From Clarireedia homoeocarpa (taxonomy: Eukaryota > Ascomycota > Leotiomycetes > Helotiales > Rutstroemiaceae), in assembly GCA_001465935.1 (NCBI GenBank), contig LNKV01000011.1, forward strand, positions 469,612-533,611: a stretch of DNA of 64,000 bases. The letters are read 5' to 3'. Below the pieces are notes generated by a model. The model ran no database searches. It was not told the DNA's origin and was given only the letters and a program-made list of their open reading frames with translations. How positions within the stretch are numbered: the first letter of the stretch is position 1; the number at the start of each line of letters is the position of its first letter. A program made the translations under genes and the position numbers. This document shows, in pieces, positions 1-10,342 of the stretch.

Positions 1-94
1 TTTTGCCCTGAACATTTATGAATCCATGGATCATTCAATCTTTAGATTTTCTTCTTTCACGGATAAATGCTTCAGAAGCTGACATGATACTCAG

Positions 95-1293
95 AAACAT
101 ACATTGCAAAAATAGGTTCTGGCCAACGACTAGGAAACATTGCTTTGGGGATACACAAGCAAGGAGGTCGTGCATTACCTCACGGCACTTGCCCAGGTGT
201 TGGGATTGGCGGTCACGCAACACATGGAGGATATGGATACGACTCTCGTCTCTGGGGTCTAGCGCTTGATACAATTGTCGGACTCGATGTAGTTCTTGCG
301 AACGGATCGTTCGTTCACCTCTCTGCGACAGAGCACAAAGATTTATGGTATGCCTTCAGAGGAGCAGCAGAAGGCTTTGGTGTTGTTACACATTTCCATA
401 TGCAGACAAACGCGGCCCCAGAGTATGTTACGTACTTCACGGCAAATCTCTCATCAACATTAGTCAGTGTGGACAAAGTATCATCTGCTTTTCTGGAGAC
501 CCAAGAATTCGCCTTGGAATCGCCTCTTCTGACGCCAAACATATCTTTCGGGTTCAACATCAACAGTAAAGGTGGTCTAGCTATTACTGGAATGTGTACT
601 TTTTGCGACCATGAATTCTTTCGCGATGTCGTATTTCCTCAACTGGTATCCGGCTTTATCATCGACTCACGAAACATCACTCTGCTTACTTGGCTGGATA
701 CTCTTACCGCGTTAGCCGCACCCGATCCTTTGCAACAACCTCTCTATGGCTACAATCTTCATGATACCTTCTACGTCAAGTCTATCGTCGCCAAAAACAA
801 CTCACCTCTAACACCGGATGCTATTCGCTCATTCTTCTCCTACATTCTTTCCCATCAATCCACCGAAACGCCTTACTTCTCCATAATCAATCTCTACGGT
901 GCTCAGGACTCTGCGATCAGTCTTCCCCGTATTGGATCATCATCCTCGTCTTACGCCGATGAGGATGCGCTCTGGGTATTCCAGAATTACGGATACACAC
1001 CGAACCATCTCCCTCCTTGGGATAACCGCATCACAGATGTGATTGAGGGCATGAACGACGCAGTATTTCGTGCGCAGCCTGATGGAAATTTCTCGGCTTA
1101 TGTGAACTACGTTGATCCGGGCTTAAGTCCAATGGAAGCGGCGCAGATGTATTATGGCCCGCAAACGTATGATCGATTGTTGGGAATCAAGACGCAGGTT
1201 GATAGTGAGTTTGTGTTTTGGAATCCGCAGGCTGTAGGGAATGTGGGGGTTTTGCCAGTTCAGGTGCAGGGCGAAGGAATTTTGATGGGTTAG
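95..1293 (+). CDS. FAD-linked oxidase, berberine-bridge/glucooligosaccharide-oxidase type (3' part)
   Basis: The last exon of a gene whose 5' part lies left of the window. An intron end (branch-like gctgac at 78-83, then tactcag ending at 94) precedes the coding frame, which reads IGSGQRLGNIAL and then the long FAD-domain core. HGTCPGVGIGGH carries the Cys that in glucooligosaccharide oxidases makes the second covalent flavin bond; GGYGYDSRLWGL follows. The C-terminal BBE motif (YGPQTYDRLLGI, then VFWNPQAVG) ends just before the TAG, so the 3' end is complete. Family members oxidise sugars, oligosaccharides or alkaloid-like substrates with O2 and are usually secreted; the signal peptide and the His that binds FAD would lie outside the window. 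The substrate cannot be read from sequence. An in-frame TGA at 85-87 confirms that upstream sequence is intron. Confidence 0.9.
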
Positions 1294-2433
1294 GAATTCG
1301 TGATATGATAAAAGATGAGGTGATTTCAATCGAAAAATTATGTTATAATATAGACGTTTCGAGAGTTTAGAGTAATATGAGCCTTATCGGACGGTACACA
1401 ATAAAGGCTGGCGACAACGATCGAGGGGTGGTATGCATTGGAACCACTGGTACGGATTTAATAGTATGGTCTATATAGGACCAGGCTTAGGGGGACATTG
1501 GAACCAAGTTCATGGATTCATGGAACCATATAGGGGCAATTTACAGGTTAGACTAGTCATTCGCCTGAGAAACGCCTATATAAGGCCAGGTCCTTCCCAC
1601 TATAGATAGCTTATTCAGTTCAGTTCAGTTGTACAAGCACAGTTTGCTTTAATATTGAATTCATTTCGATCCTTACACGCACTATTCTTTGTGTCAACCT
1701 GCTGTACCCTCAACAGTATGTATCACCAAGTAAACTATCTGTCACTTCCTGCACCGAAGTCCCATACCTTGGCTTTACTATACCTAACGTTGTTCACGCT
1801 TTAGACCTCTCTCAAGGCGCTTTTCGTTTTCTTACTGTCAAACCTGTGCCTCTTTCCGTTCTATCGGTTATATTTCACGGCAGTTCAAGGGACAACACTT
1901 CGTCCTTGCTCTTCACATCTAAGCTCCAAGTGGTTCTTGTTCTTGTTCTTTCATTCTGCGCACTTTCCTTGGATTTCTATCATCATACTCTCTAGCCTTC
2001 TCGTTCTTCTCAAACTTCATCGCCAGCGCTTAGAGACTTCTTAACTTTCTTACGAAGCTCATACGAATGTCTTGATTGTATCGACCCATTCTGCATGTAC
2101 GGCCTTCCGCACATTCCAAAAAATTCTAGAAACGGTCACTTCTTCCAGTGCCTTTCGTCCACTTCCCAATCACTTATGGCAAAGGACACTTATTGTTGTT
2201 GATACGACTTCAATCCGGGATACCACCGTATCACTTGTGGGGGCACGGAGTATAGGTTGAATTCAGTCTCATTCTTCTAACTAAGCGAGATGTCTGAGTT
2301 AACTATATAGCCCAGCTCTCCTGTATCGAGGGCATTTCCATATGGGGCAATTCCGTAGCTAGAAATCACACTGTACTACTACAGGTGTAATTCACCTTAT
2401 CTGTCAGTTGTTATTAATGGGAAACATACGGCG
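1294..2433. other. Intergenic, apart from the possible LTR
   Basis: No coding frame or RNA gene could be supported. A 62-codon open frame at 2072-2260 has no recognisable motif and no splice context. Confidence 0.5.
1341..1715. repeat. Possible solo LTR fragment
   Basis: The segment starts TGTTATAA and ends CCCTCAACA, so it has TG...CA ends with a short TGTT/AACA inversion. It holds a TATATAAGG box near 1577 followed by a triple CAGTT repeat, as in many fungal LTR promoters. No target-site duplication was found (flanks AATTA and GTATG differ) and no internal retroelement domain follows. It could equally be chance AT-rich intergenic DNA. Confidence 0.2.
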
Positions 2434-2676
2434 CAGCACGAGGAATAGCCGGCGAACTCCCCAGATTTGAACCCGATTGAGAATATATAGGATAATATGA
2501 AGGATTATATTGAAGATAGATTTCCTGATATATATAGTTCGTACCAAAGGCTTCGGGCAGCAGTATTAGAAGCTTAGGAGGCAGTTGGATTTGAGAGAAA
2601 TAAAGAGCTTATATGTAGTATATCAGAGCGTTGTAGAGCTGTAATTGAGGTTGGTGGTGGCCCAACAAAATACTAA
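2434..2676 (+). mobile_element. Tc1/mariner-type transposase relic (C-terminal end, RIP-mutated)
   Basis: One frame reads a transposase C terminus: PANSPDLNPIENI is the classical Tc1/mariner motif around the last catalytic acidic residue, followed by a helical tail ending GGGPTKY and a TAA at 2674-2676. The frame is broken by three TAG codons (2446-2448, 2488-2490, 2575-2577). At each the family normally has, or plausibly had, Trp (TGG). TGG to TAG is a C-to-T change in CpA on the other strand, the preferred RIP target. The upstream catalytic part is not recognisable nearby, so this is a dead 3' fragment. Confidence 0.8.
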
Positions 2677-2725
2677 AAGCGGCGAACCCCCGCCAATTAA
2701 CTGTATCCCGGCTACCAAATACTAT

Positions 2726-2797
2726 CCCCCAAAAACAAAGGTTAAATTTTTAGGTGGCAAGACGCAGAAAAAAATAACCTTTGTTCTTGGGGTGGGG
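2726..2797. repeat. Inverted repeat next to the Tc1 relic
   Basis: The left arm at 2726-2744 (C run, then AAAAACAAAGGTTA) pairs with TAACCTTTGTTCTTGGGG at 2775-2792 around a loop of about 30 bases. It could be the remains of a transposon end or a snap-back structure. It starts 50 bases beyond the transposase stop. Confidence 0.5.
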
Positions 2798-3527
2798 GGG
2801 GAGCGGGGAAATAGTATAGTACGGTAAGTACTTCCGGTTTAAGTCAATCTACCAAATCTAATGATTTAACAAGGTATATCCAAGGTAAGAAGGCTGAGAC
2901 TGATCCGCCCCATTGCCGAATGGGCCTACCCCATTGGTCAATGTTACCCGAAGTATGAATAGGCCGGCCGGTTCATTAATCGGGAAGTGCGAATGGTGCG
3001 GATCAGATCAAGGTACTTAGGTTAGGTGTACGTGCTAGCAAAACCCTTTTACGAGATATAGTCCGTAATGTCCGTGATATACTATGGAAAAGACAAGAAA
3101 TTCCATACAGACAATAACTCCTTGTGAACCAGAATGCGAAATTAAGTTAGAAGTAGGAGTCCAAGATGTACTGTGGATCTGACACGAGGAGGCGAGTAAC
3201 ATTTGCCAATGCGCTATTTTAACTCATTCTCTCAGTATAAGCGCTATTAACAGCTTGCTGTTAGAGATCGACATACCTGAATAACTCATTACATACGAAG
3301 TACTTACCACTTCTTGGCCAGCCAGTACTTTTACTCTGTACGGGTCAGCCGATGAAAGTATGTGTCTATTTCTATGCGTCTTTGATGCGCGGCGGCTGAA
3401 CATTGTGGAAATCACTTTGACGCTATGCAGGTTAGGAAATCTGCAAAGCAACGTATCCGAACGAACATACCGCATGTATGTTCAATATAATCTCTAGCAG
3501 CATGCTTACTGACGGGCAAATTCAAAT
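2798..3527. other. Intergenic
   Basis: Nothing supported. Short open frames on the minus strand (for example 3224-3475) lack motifs. Confidence 0.5.
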
Positions 3528-3535
3528 CTATTTAA
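3528..3535 (+). promoter_or_regulatory. TATA-like box of the small secreted protein gene
   Basis: TATTTAAG lies 135 bases upstream of the ATG at 3670, and the stretch between is pyrimidine-rich, as in fungal core promoters. Confidence 0.4.
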
Positions 3536-3669
3536 GCAGACCTCTCCCTCGCTGTTCAGAAGACTTTATCCATTGCCAGACACATCCTTCTCTGCAACCA
3601 TCAGCTCATCCACCACACTCGTTACATTTACACATATCTTCTTCGGAACTCATTTAAGATATTCGCATC

Positions 3670-4049
3670 ATGCATTTCTCTACAGTCGTCGTTTCTACCA
3701 TCCTCGCCTTCGCAGGCAGCAGCTACGCTTGGACTAAAGATGCCAATGGAGTATGGGTTGCGAATAACAACTACTACACCATCAGGGGCAGTAAGTGGCT
3801 TCACCTTTATTATACAAGGAGAACATCTTAAGCTAATACAATGTGCTATATAGCCATAGTGCATGAAGCATGCACTAGAATGAATACGGAGACTATTATC
3901 AACCGCGGATTTTGTGCTTACTGGACTGACGGTGCCGGTCATCAGTTCAAAGGAAGTAAGTATCTTTTCCTACAGAATCATAGCATCTTCATATACTTAC
4001 AAAGGAATTAGACTGCAATGAAAGACCCGGACAAGTTCTCTGTATTTGA
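3670..4049 (+). CDS. Small secreted four-cysteine protein, three exons
   Basis: Exons 3670-3790, 3854-3955 and 4012-4049 join in frame to 86 codons. Both introns (63 and 56 bp) begin GTAAGT and end in AG, and both junctions are phase 1. The product starts MHFSTVVVSTILAFAGSSYA, a textbook signal peptide with cleavage expected before Trp21. The mature part is about 66 residues with four cysteines (HEAC, GFCAY, GNCN, VLCI), the last two residues being Cys-Ile. Its size, secretion signal and even cysteine count fit candidate fungal effectors or small antimicrobial-type proteins, but I do not recognise the family and assign no function. It sits in transposon-rich, gene-poor DNA. Confidence 0.7.
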
Positions 4050-5094
4050 GAGAAATATGTAGATTAAGGGCACAGGAAAAGGATGTCAGCAGCATTCCGC
4101 AACAGCTGTGGTTTCAGGATATGGAGGTGTTCAATATATGTACTGAGCATATGCTTAGCTTGTTTTTCTCTCAGCAGCACATTGCTTTCTTCAAAATCGT
4201 CTTCAACAGACAACACGTTTTAGCGCAGTATTTTATGCTTGATAACACAATTGAATTAACTCTACTATTACTTTAGAATATGGAGAACCGTGAAGTTTGA
4301 TATGCACCATGGACTGAGATGTTGATTGCGTGAAGATATGATAACTAGAATTCTCAGGCCAAGAGCTACCAGATGCCATAGCAGCGAAACAGAAGTTGAT
4401 GGTTACTTTCATTTGGAATATCCATAAAATCAGACCAAAAACCATAGCTGATTCCCTAGTATTGTGAGTATTGCGCCTAGGTAATAGTGCATACCCCGCC
4501 GTCTGCGCTGGTACAATAGTGGATATATGTTATGTTGTCGGCCTCCTAGTCACGTGGAAGTGGTAGAAGACAGTGGGTTGTGTATTGAAGCAGTCAAGTA
4601 GGGGATTAAACAGAGGTAATATTGACTGGTAACAAGTAATGAAATTACTATTTGAGTTGAGCACAAAGCTCTATATACTAAGGAAATACATTCTGCTTAT
4701 ATAGACCTTCGTTCTCACCGGCTCAATTAGCTCATGTGAAAACTCCAAAAGTGACATCACTTCTAGAGAATTGATAATTTAGGCTTGTATTTGGTTTCAT
4801 ATACCCCCTTCAGAGTGTAAACTCTGAAAGCGTATCTAAATGGGTAGACCAGGGCTATTTCCCGGTTTTCTGTGCACTGTTGTGCGGTTGAACTACCTCT
4901 TGAACCACTTCTGGCTAAGTGGACTAGGCCGGTTTTGTGCATCATGTGTGCGTAGAACTACCTCTTATGGTTGGGTAGACCGCCTAGTTATTTTTTCTTT
5001 TCGTTTATCGCTTAGCTTGATGTAAAGCTAGGGGATTTTACTACTGCGCTATCCGCGCGAACCGCTGGCCCACGTGATATGGTTTGTAACAATA
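4050..5094. other. Intergenic with a degenerate duplication
   Basis: No gene is supported. Around 4860-4970 a block of about 40 bases (CCGGTTTTCTGTGCAC ... GAACTACCTCTT) recurs imperfectly about 70 bases downstream, together with GGGTAGACC at both ends, suggesting an old tandem duplication. Confidence 0.4.
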
Positions 5095-5425
5095 TATACA
5101 GTTTTAGAATTTTTCACATTTTTCACAGCCTCAGTTTTCATATCCTCAAAATTGCACAGACTGGTAGTGCCCTATTTGGATTGAACAGAGGGGTTAATTT
5201 GGCTATATAGACTGCTACATATGCATATAGCTCTGTGTGTAAGCTATTTATATCACTTATATCACCTAAACAGGTATTTTAGTTATGTGTAGCTGAGTAT
5301 ATCCTCGTCTTGGCGTTCAAATAGTACACTGCCGATATGTAGTCATTTGCACGCACTACACCCCGTAATTTTTGTGACCCTTCGTACGCGCTGGTAGTAC
5401 GATCTAATCTTCCCGAATTGCACTA
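5095..5425 (-). repeat. Dispersed repeat, third copy (reversed)
   Basis: Read on the minus strand this matches the repeats at 22476 and 23437. One block at 5425-5305 carries GTGTACTATTTGAACGCCAAG, and a second at 5185-5100 carries CACTACCAGTCTGTGC ... GAGGATAT ... AAACTGTATA, in the same order as in the other copies. No coding capacity is visible, so it is best read as a non-autonomous element or the remains of one. Confidence 0.6.
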
Positions 5426-5814
5426 GTTTTCACTCTTTCCCCTACTGACCACACTGGCTGATTCATCGAATCGACTTTGCTCGGTGTTAGCATCGGACGA
5501 TTTTATCTAGATAGTTTCTAGAGCTGAGTCTTAAGCCAATAACAATAAAGAGATAAAGGAACATTTAATAAAGAAAACTCAATTGATAAAGAACATCGTT
5601 AATCTAGTCCATGCTCAGTACCCGATATATCTTGTTTGCTCAAGCAACCAATATAGGATTTTGTATATTTATACGAGGTTGTGGTCGAAGTATTGTGAAT
5701 TTGAATTATTAGAGAACAAGTATGCTTTCCTAGCAGTGTTTAAGTTATCCAATTAATCTGTAAACAGGCAATACATTGAAAAACTATTAACTAAGCAATA
5801 CAAAATAAGTCAAG
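5426..5814. other. Intergenic, AT-rich
   Basis: No ORF, RNA or clear repeat is supported. Confidence 0.5.
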
Positions 5815-6917
5815 AAGATATCAAACGTTGATACATCGTCCAAAAGCGATGCTCCCGGTCTCGAAGAGCCTCTTGCAACTCAGCCCAATATACTTCAAAC
5901 TATCGAAACGATGAGACATCGATTCAGGGTGCCAAGTTCAGAGTTATGGCCTGGAAATGTAAAGCTCTACATTAATATCGTAAACGAGGCAATCAGGACA
6001 GTATATAAATCCAGAACCAAAAACAAAAAAATAGGTTACGCTTAGAACTTCAGGAACGTGGAAAAGCTCTTCATCGATTCATGCCCCAATAGCAGGAGTG
6101 GGAAGAAGAGGCTCAAAACCTCTTTAACATCCTCTCAGCGAGTATCAAATATAACCCGATATCTTGAAAACGTGCCTTTCAGGTAAGAACCAGATATTTT
6201 CAAAGAAAATACAGCTTGTTTGTCTCCATAATGATGAAATTGGAAAGCCATCAAACATGGGCAGTCCATGTCCAATGGAATAACATTTCACTTCCAAGAT
6301 TTGGAGTACAAAACTGCTCTCATGCAGGAAGACTTCATTAGAGAACTAAGGTGTGAAAATTCCAAATCCCGCCGAATCAGTTCTCCATCTATATTGAAAA
6401 CTTGCGCTTGCAAATTCCAGCGGACAGCAGTGACGATAGAACTAACACTCCTGGAAAGAATAATCGAACGTCTTGCAACGGAGCCGAATGAATCATCCTA
6501 CATTCTGACCGAAATGATACCGACATACCGAAAAGTAGGAAGCGATTCAGGTAAGCAATATGCCGTACGACGTGGACTAAGGTACTAAGATAATTCCTCT
6601 GCCAGGTAAAGGAGTGCACGCTCGCCAGAAGATTTGATATCTGCTCAAGTCTCCAATCCCGCCATGTTTCCAAACATTTCCAAGCGAATTAGAGCTGGAG
6701 CTAAGAGCTAATATTAGCATTTTTCAGAGAGCTGAAGATGATGTCAAATAAGATGTTTGAACCGATTCATACTGATCTTGAAATGGTACTGGCTAAGAAA
6801 CCACAGCAGCACGACAACAGCGCGGAGGTAAAGGAGTTGATGGATGAATTGGCCAAGGATATTGGGTCGAAGCAAAAGACTCAGGCTAAGATTGTGAAAG
6901 CGATCTTGGACTACTGA
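5815..6917 (+). pseudogene. Decayed gene for a charged, coiled-coil-like protein
   Basis: Several protein-like stretches follow each other in shifting frames. A 76-codon piece (with LEEPLATQPNILQTIETMRH) runs into an A-rich tract at about 6022, where the frame slips. It continues RLELQERGKALHRFMPQ, a TAG, then QEWEEEAQNLFNILSASI. Next comes the open frame 6268-6588 (with TLLERIIERLATEPNE), and a closing piece begins at 6738 (MMSNKMFEPIHTDLEMVL) and ends at TGA 6915-6917. No splice pattern I tried restores one frame. The composition is helical and charged. I do not recognise the family. Confidence 0.45.
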
Positions 6918-7241
6918 GATCGGTGCCGTAATTAGCAGATAGATACTCTGATCCAATAGCAACAGATATACTTTCTCCAGAGCGCGGTATTTTGGCCCCG
7001 AAAGTGTGGATATGCATGCTATTCAAGGCATGCCGCTGTTTGCGGGCAATGCTGAAAGTAAGATGTTATCCAATTTTTGGCATACCGAAAAACATTAAGT
7101 GGATTGACCAGAACTAAAATCATGTTAATACACATTTATTCCTATCATCAGAGGTTTCTCGCGTACCACAGCCCTTTCCATGCAAATTCCCTCAATACCA
7201 CAAGGCTGGAATGTGAAACCCTATGCAAGCAGTTGCCAATT
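6918..7241. other. Intergenic
   Basis: This is 3' flanking DNA of POP7. Nothing else is supported. Confidence 0.5.
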
Positions 7242-7853
7242 TCAAACGTAAGAAACACCAACCTCCAACATGCTTACCCTTCTCACTCTACTCCCTCCCA
7301 CTTCCGCATCGTCGGCACCCTCATCTGCTGCTACAACATCATCCACAGCTCCCACGCCCCCGGTTCTGATCCTCACTTGCACACCATCCTGGTTCTGCCA
7401 CCATGCGGCTAAAGCCATAACTTTCTCTATCGCTCTTCCTGTGCCCTTTATGATCACTTCTCCTTGCCCTTTTGCATTTCCAGATCTCCTGCCGCCTCTC
7501 ACCCTGCCGATTCCCTTCTCAATATTCTGCATTAATTCCCGGTCGTTCGACGACAGATTTGAAGGGCAAGCTCGAACTTCGGCATTTTCGAGATATTTCC
7601 GTACACGTTTGACTGTCGATATAAATGGAGAGCTGGGCGATACAAAGACGATCTTTGGTTCGTTAGAGGAGGAGCGGGGTGAGATTGTTGCGGGGTGTAG
7701 TAGCGGTCGCTTTTGGATCCTTTGGTCTAGTTAATCTCTGTCAGCAGGGTAAAATCATATTACGATCAAGAGCCTCGACATACTTTTAGGAAGTCTAAGA
7801 AGTTTAAAAGGTTTTGCTTCCCTAGCTACGGCTGTTTGATTTGTGGGAGCCAT
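7242..7853 (-). CDS. POP7: RNase P/RNase MRP subunit POP7 (Rpp20), Alba-like
   Basis: Two exons on the minus strand, 7853-7784 and 7726-7242, joined over a 57-bp intron (GTATGT donor, GCTGAC branch, AACTAG acceptor), give 184 residues from MAPTNQTAVARE. The middle reads KIVFVSPSSPFISTVKRVRK and then VIIKGTGRAIEKVMALA, the Alba/Rpp20 fold signature, followed by VRIRTGGVGAVDDVV. In this family Pop7 pairs with Pop6 on the P3 arm of RNase P and MRP RNA and acts in tRNA 5' maturation and pre-rRNA cleavage in the nucleus and nucleolus. A 154-codon open frame on the opposite strand (7270-7734) is its low-complexity shadow. The spliced N-terminal exon fits both phase and family length, so the start is well supported. 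Confidence 0.88.
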
Positions 7854-8142
7854 TGCTTGTCGTGGGGTGAGTAGCCCAACAGTTGCGTGAGAAAATTTTG
7901 ACCGATGGCAGGATATCCAGCTTTCGAATAGATATCGTGCCTACTTGAAGAAAGACAGGTTTTCACGCATACTGAACCAGACTGAGCTGATATGAATTGA
8001 GAACCAATCGAACGTCGCAAATGACTCTATTGGGACTAGACCATGATTGACCGCCCAAATTCTGCCATATGACCATGTCTTATCGAAGCTATCGTAAGGT
8101 CCAGAACATTACCACAACCATAACTAACTGAGAATTATCGTT

Positions 8143-9144
8143 ATGTCGACATCAGTATGGCCATCACTACCAGCAGATGAGCTGCGGATAGAGGAGGATC
8201 GGTCTGCTGTACGTTTCTTCTTTTCCATATGGGAAGTTTCATAGTCTCATTGTAACAGGAACGAGAATTATCATGGCTTCTCGAATCGCTACAGGAAACT
8301 CTAGCTTCGCTGAAGACAGGCCTCGAAGAATGTTATGCGCTACTCGCGCCAGTCGAGCCAGGGTCGACTCTCGTTATGTCGTCGCCTCGATCCGAATATC
8401 TTAAAGGCCTTGTCACACGAGTGGGAACTCAGATTGTCAAAGGGGTATGTTTCTTCTGGTCGTAATTCTTTCCCCATTAGCTAATCGAACGATGCATAGT
8501 CACTTCATTTAAAACTTAAGACACTTCCTCCCATCACTCTTACATTTTCGCAGACATCTCCTCTTCTTCTCGAACCCCTCACTCAACTCCGTACACTTCT
8601 GAATCAATCTCTCGATTGCGTCGACATAACACGTTGGACAGGCGATCGACACTCAGCACTTTTCATCTCCTCCCAACTTCATCTCCTGCACAGCATTCTT
8701 TCTGAAGCAAAAGCCGTCCTCAAAGGCCCCTCTTTACTCGAGCCAGCTACTCCCGCCATATCTTCATTAAACTGGGCGCACAAACCGATCGATCCAGGAA
8801 CTTTCAACCCTCCCTTACCATCGAATCTCTCGGTTGACCTCACCGTCTCAGATGGTTCACTCCTCCTCACCATTCGAGTCCTCGAGCTTGTAGCGCAACA
8901 ACCTAATTTTGGATCACGACTAGCCTATGCGATTGGGGCGCAGAGACGGTTAGAACACGATGAGATGGATGAAGTCTTTATGTATAGGTCGGAAGAAGTT
9001 AGAGTGAAGGAGAAAGTGAGGGTGGAGAGTGCTGATCCAAGGTTGATGAGTGTGTTGGCTAAGGTGTCAGCTCTGGAACATACAGTCGAGGGAGCGACGC
9101 ATGGCCTGAAGATTGTTATGGGTAGTGATGATAATGATGACTAG
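8143..9144 (+). CDS. Rogdi/RAV2-type V-ATPase assembly (RAVE complex) subunit
   Basis: Exons 8143-8208, 8259-8444 and 8500-9144 join in frame to 298 residues. The introns are 50 and 55 bp with GTACGT and GTATGT donors. The N terminus MSTSVWPSLPADELRIEED leads into ERELSWLLESLQETL; then come the Rogdi-family pieces STLVMSSPRSEYLKGLVTR, LKLKTLPPITLTFSQTSPL and, near the end, LELVAQQPNFGSRLAYAIGA. Rogdi homologues (yeast Rav2) help reassemble the vacuolar H+-ATPase V1 and V0 sectors. The gene is divergent from POP7, whose start lies 290 bp upstream, so the two may share a promoter region. Confidence 0.85.
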
Positions 9145-9802
9145 AATCTGTGCAGCTTCTTCATTGAAGAGATATCGATGAATTCTGATGTGAACTTGAC
9201 ACTAAACACCAGTGATGACCACACTTGATGCGACAATCCAGACGCATAAGGCTTCTTGAAACATGACTAGTAATTATTCTTTTCACTCCACGCCAATTGG
9301 ACGTGCGCAGAGAACTTGGATTCTATCTATATTGGAAAGTAAACGCGTATTATATTTTCGTAGCGATTCTGATGCTGTCTTTTTATGGGTGAGGAAATCT
9401 TAGGTCTACTGTGAATTGGTCGTTGGTTTGATAGACGCTCGAATTGGCTCTTAGATAATAAGAGCGCCGGAAGACCCTGGCGGGGCGATGGAAGAACGCT
9501 GAAGTATTCTCTATAGGATGTATCCCCGACTAGGATGGTCTGTCGTAGTTGATGTGGCCGGCATTTCTTTTACATTACTTACCACCATCCCCATGCACAA
9601 TGGACATTGTATGGTCATACATGCGCAACGGTCCGAATCACAAGTATGACGGAGAATGTTTTCCCAACATCCTGTGGATTTCAATGTCTCTTATGTACAT
9701 ATCCATCATCCCCATGCTCCACCCCCACTAGTCTATCGTCATAGCTCAGCTCTATGCATTCCAACCCATCGTCCATTGTCATAAAACCACCATCTTCTCC
9801 AT
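9145..9802. other. Convergent intergenic region
   Basis: The 3' flanks of the Rogdi gene (+) and the ATP synthase J gene (-) face each other here. No further feature is seen. Confidence 0.6.
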
Positions 9803-10342
9803 TTAATGCTTGTCAGCTGGCTTTGGAGTCTTGGCATTTGGGTTTCTCGGGTCGTTCCTGAATTCTTCACCTGTAGCATAAATTGTATTAGCACCAGACC
9901 TCATCCAAAATTCAAGTATTCGCAGATGACGGGCGAAAGGGAGAATGGCGACATACTGTTCGCGAGCAGGTTGCCAAAGGAGTTGATTCCGTAGAAAACG
10001 ACAACACCTGTATTCCATTCATCAGCACCACATCATACCAGTCACCTAACATCCATTATCCAGCCCAGCCCAGCCCAGCCCATCCCAGTCCAGTCTCCTT
10101 CTACTACGTCTGCCCACTCGCGCACTCCTCCAGCTATCTATTGATCATCCCATAGAGCAAGGTAACATACCGGCAACGAAGAAGGGAGTCATTGGTTTTG
10201 CTACAGAAACCCAATGTCGTTAGTAAATATATCCTTTATAAAATCTCGGAGAAGTACGGAACGAAATCTTTTCCACAGCGCTCGATTGAACGCATTTTGA
10301 CATACCGACAGGCGCAGGGAACTTCTTTCCTAACCAAGACAT
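9803..10342 (-). CDS. ATP18: Mitochondrial ATP synthase subunit J (Atp18), four small exons
   Basis: Minus-strand exons 10342-10306, 10200-10171, 10007-9957 and 9870-9803 join in frame to 61 residues. It begins MSWLGKKFPAPVAKPMTPFF, continues with one membrane segment (VAGGVVVFYGINSFGNLLA), and ends NSEEFRNDPRNPNAKTP then KPADKH. This matches subunit i/j of the F1Fo-ATP synthase, a single-span inner-membrane protein associated with the Fo part; the SEEFRNDPRNP tail is characteristic. All introns have GTATG donors and TAG or CAG acceptors, and the second exon is only 30 bp. No single-frame scan can show this gene whole. Confidence 0.88.
10060..10090. repeat. CCAGC microsatellite in an ATP18 intron
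   Basis: About five CCAGC-type units lie in the second intron of the subunit J gene (10008-10170). Confidence 0.8.

Noticed and set aside
5020..5060. Possible tRNA around GCGCGAACCGCTGGCCC
   Set aside because: No cloverleaf can be drawn; the segment is at the edge of the repeat copy.
7270..7734. 154-codon plus-strand ORF
   Set aside because: It is the antisense shadow of POP7 exon 2.
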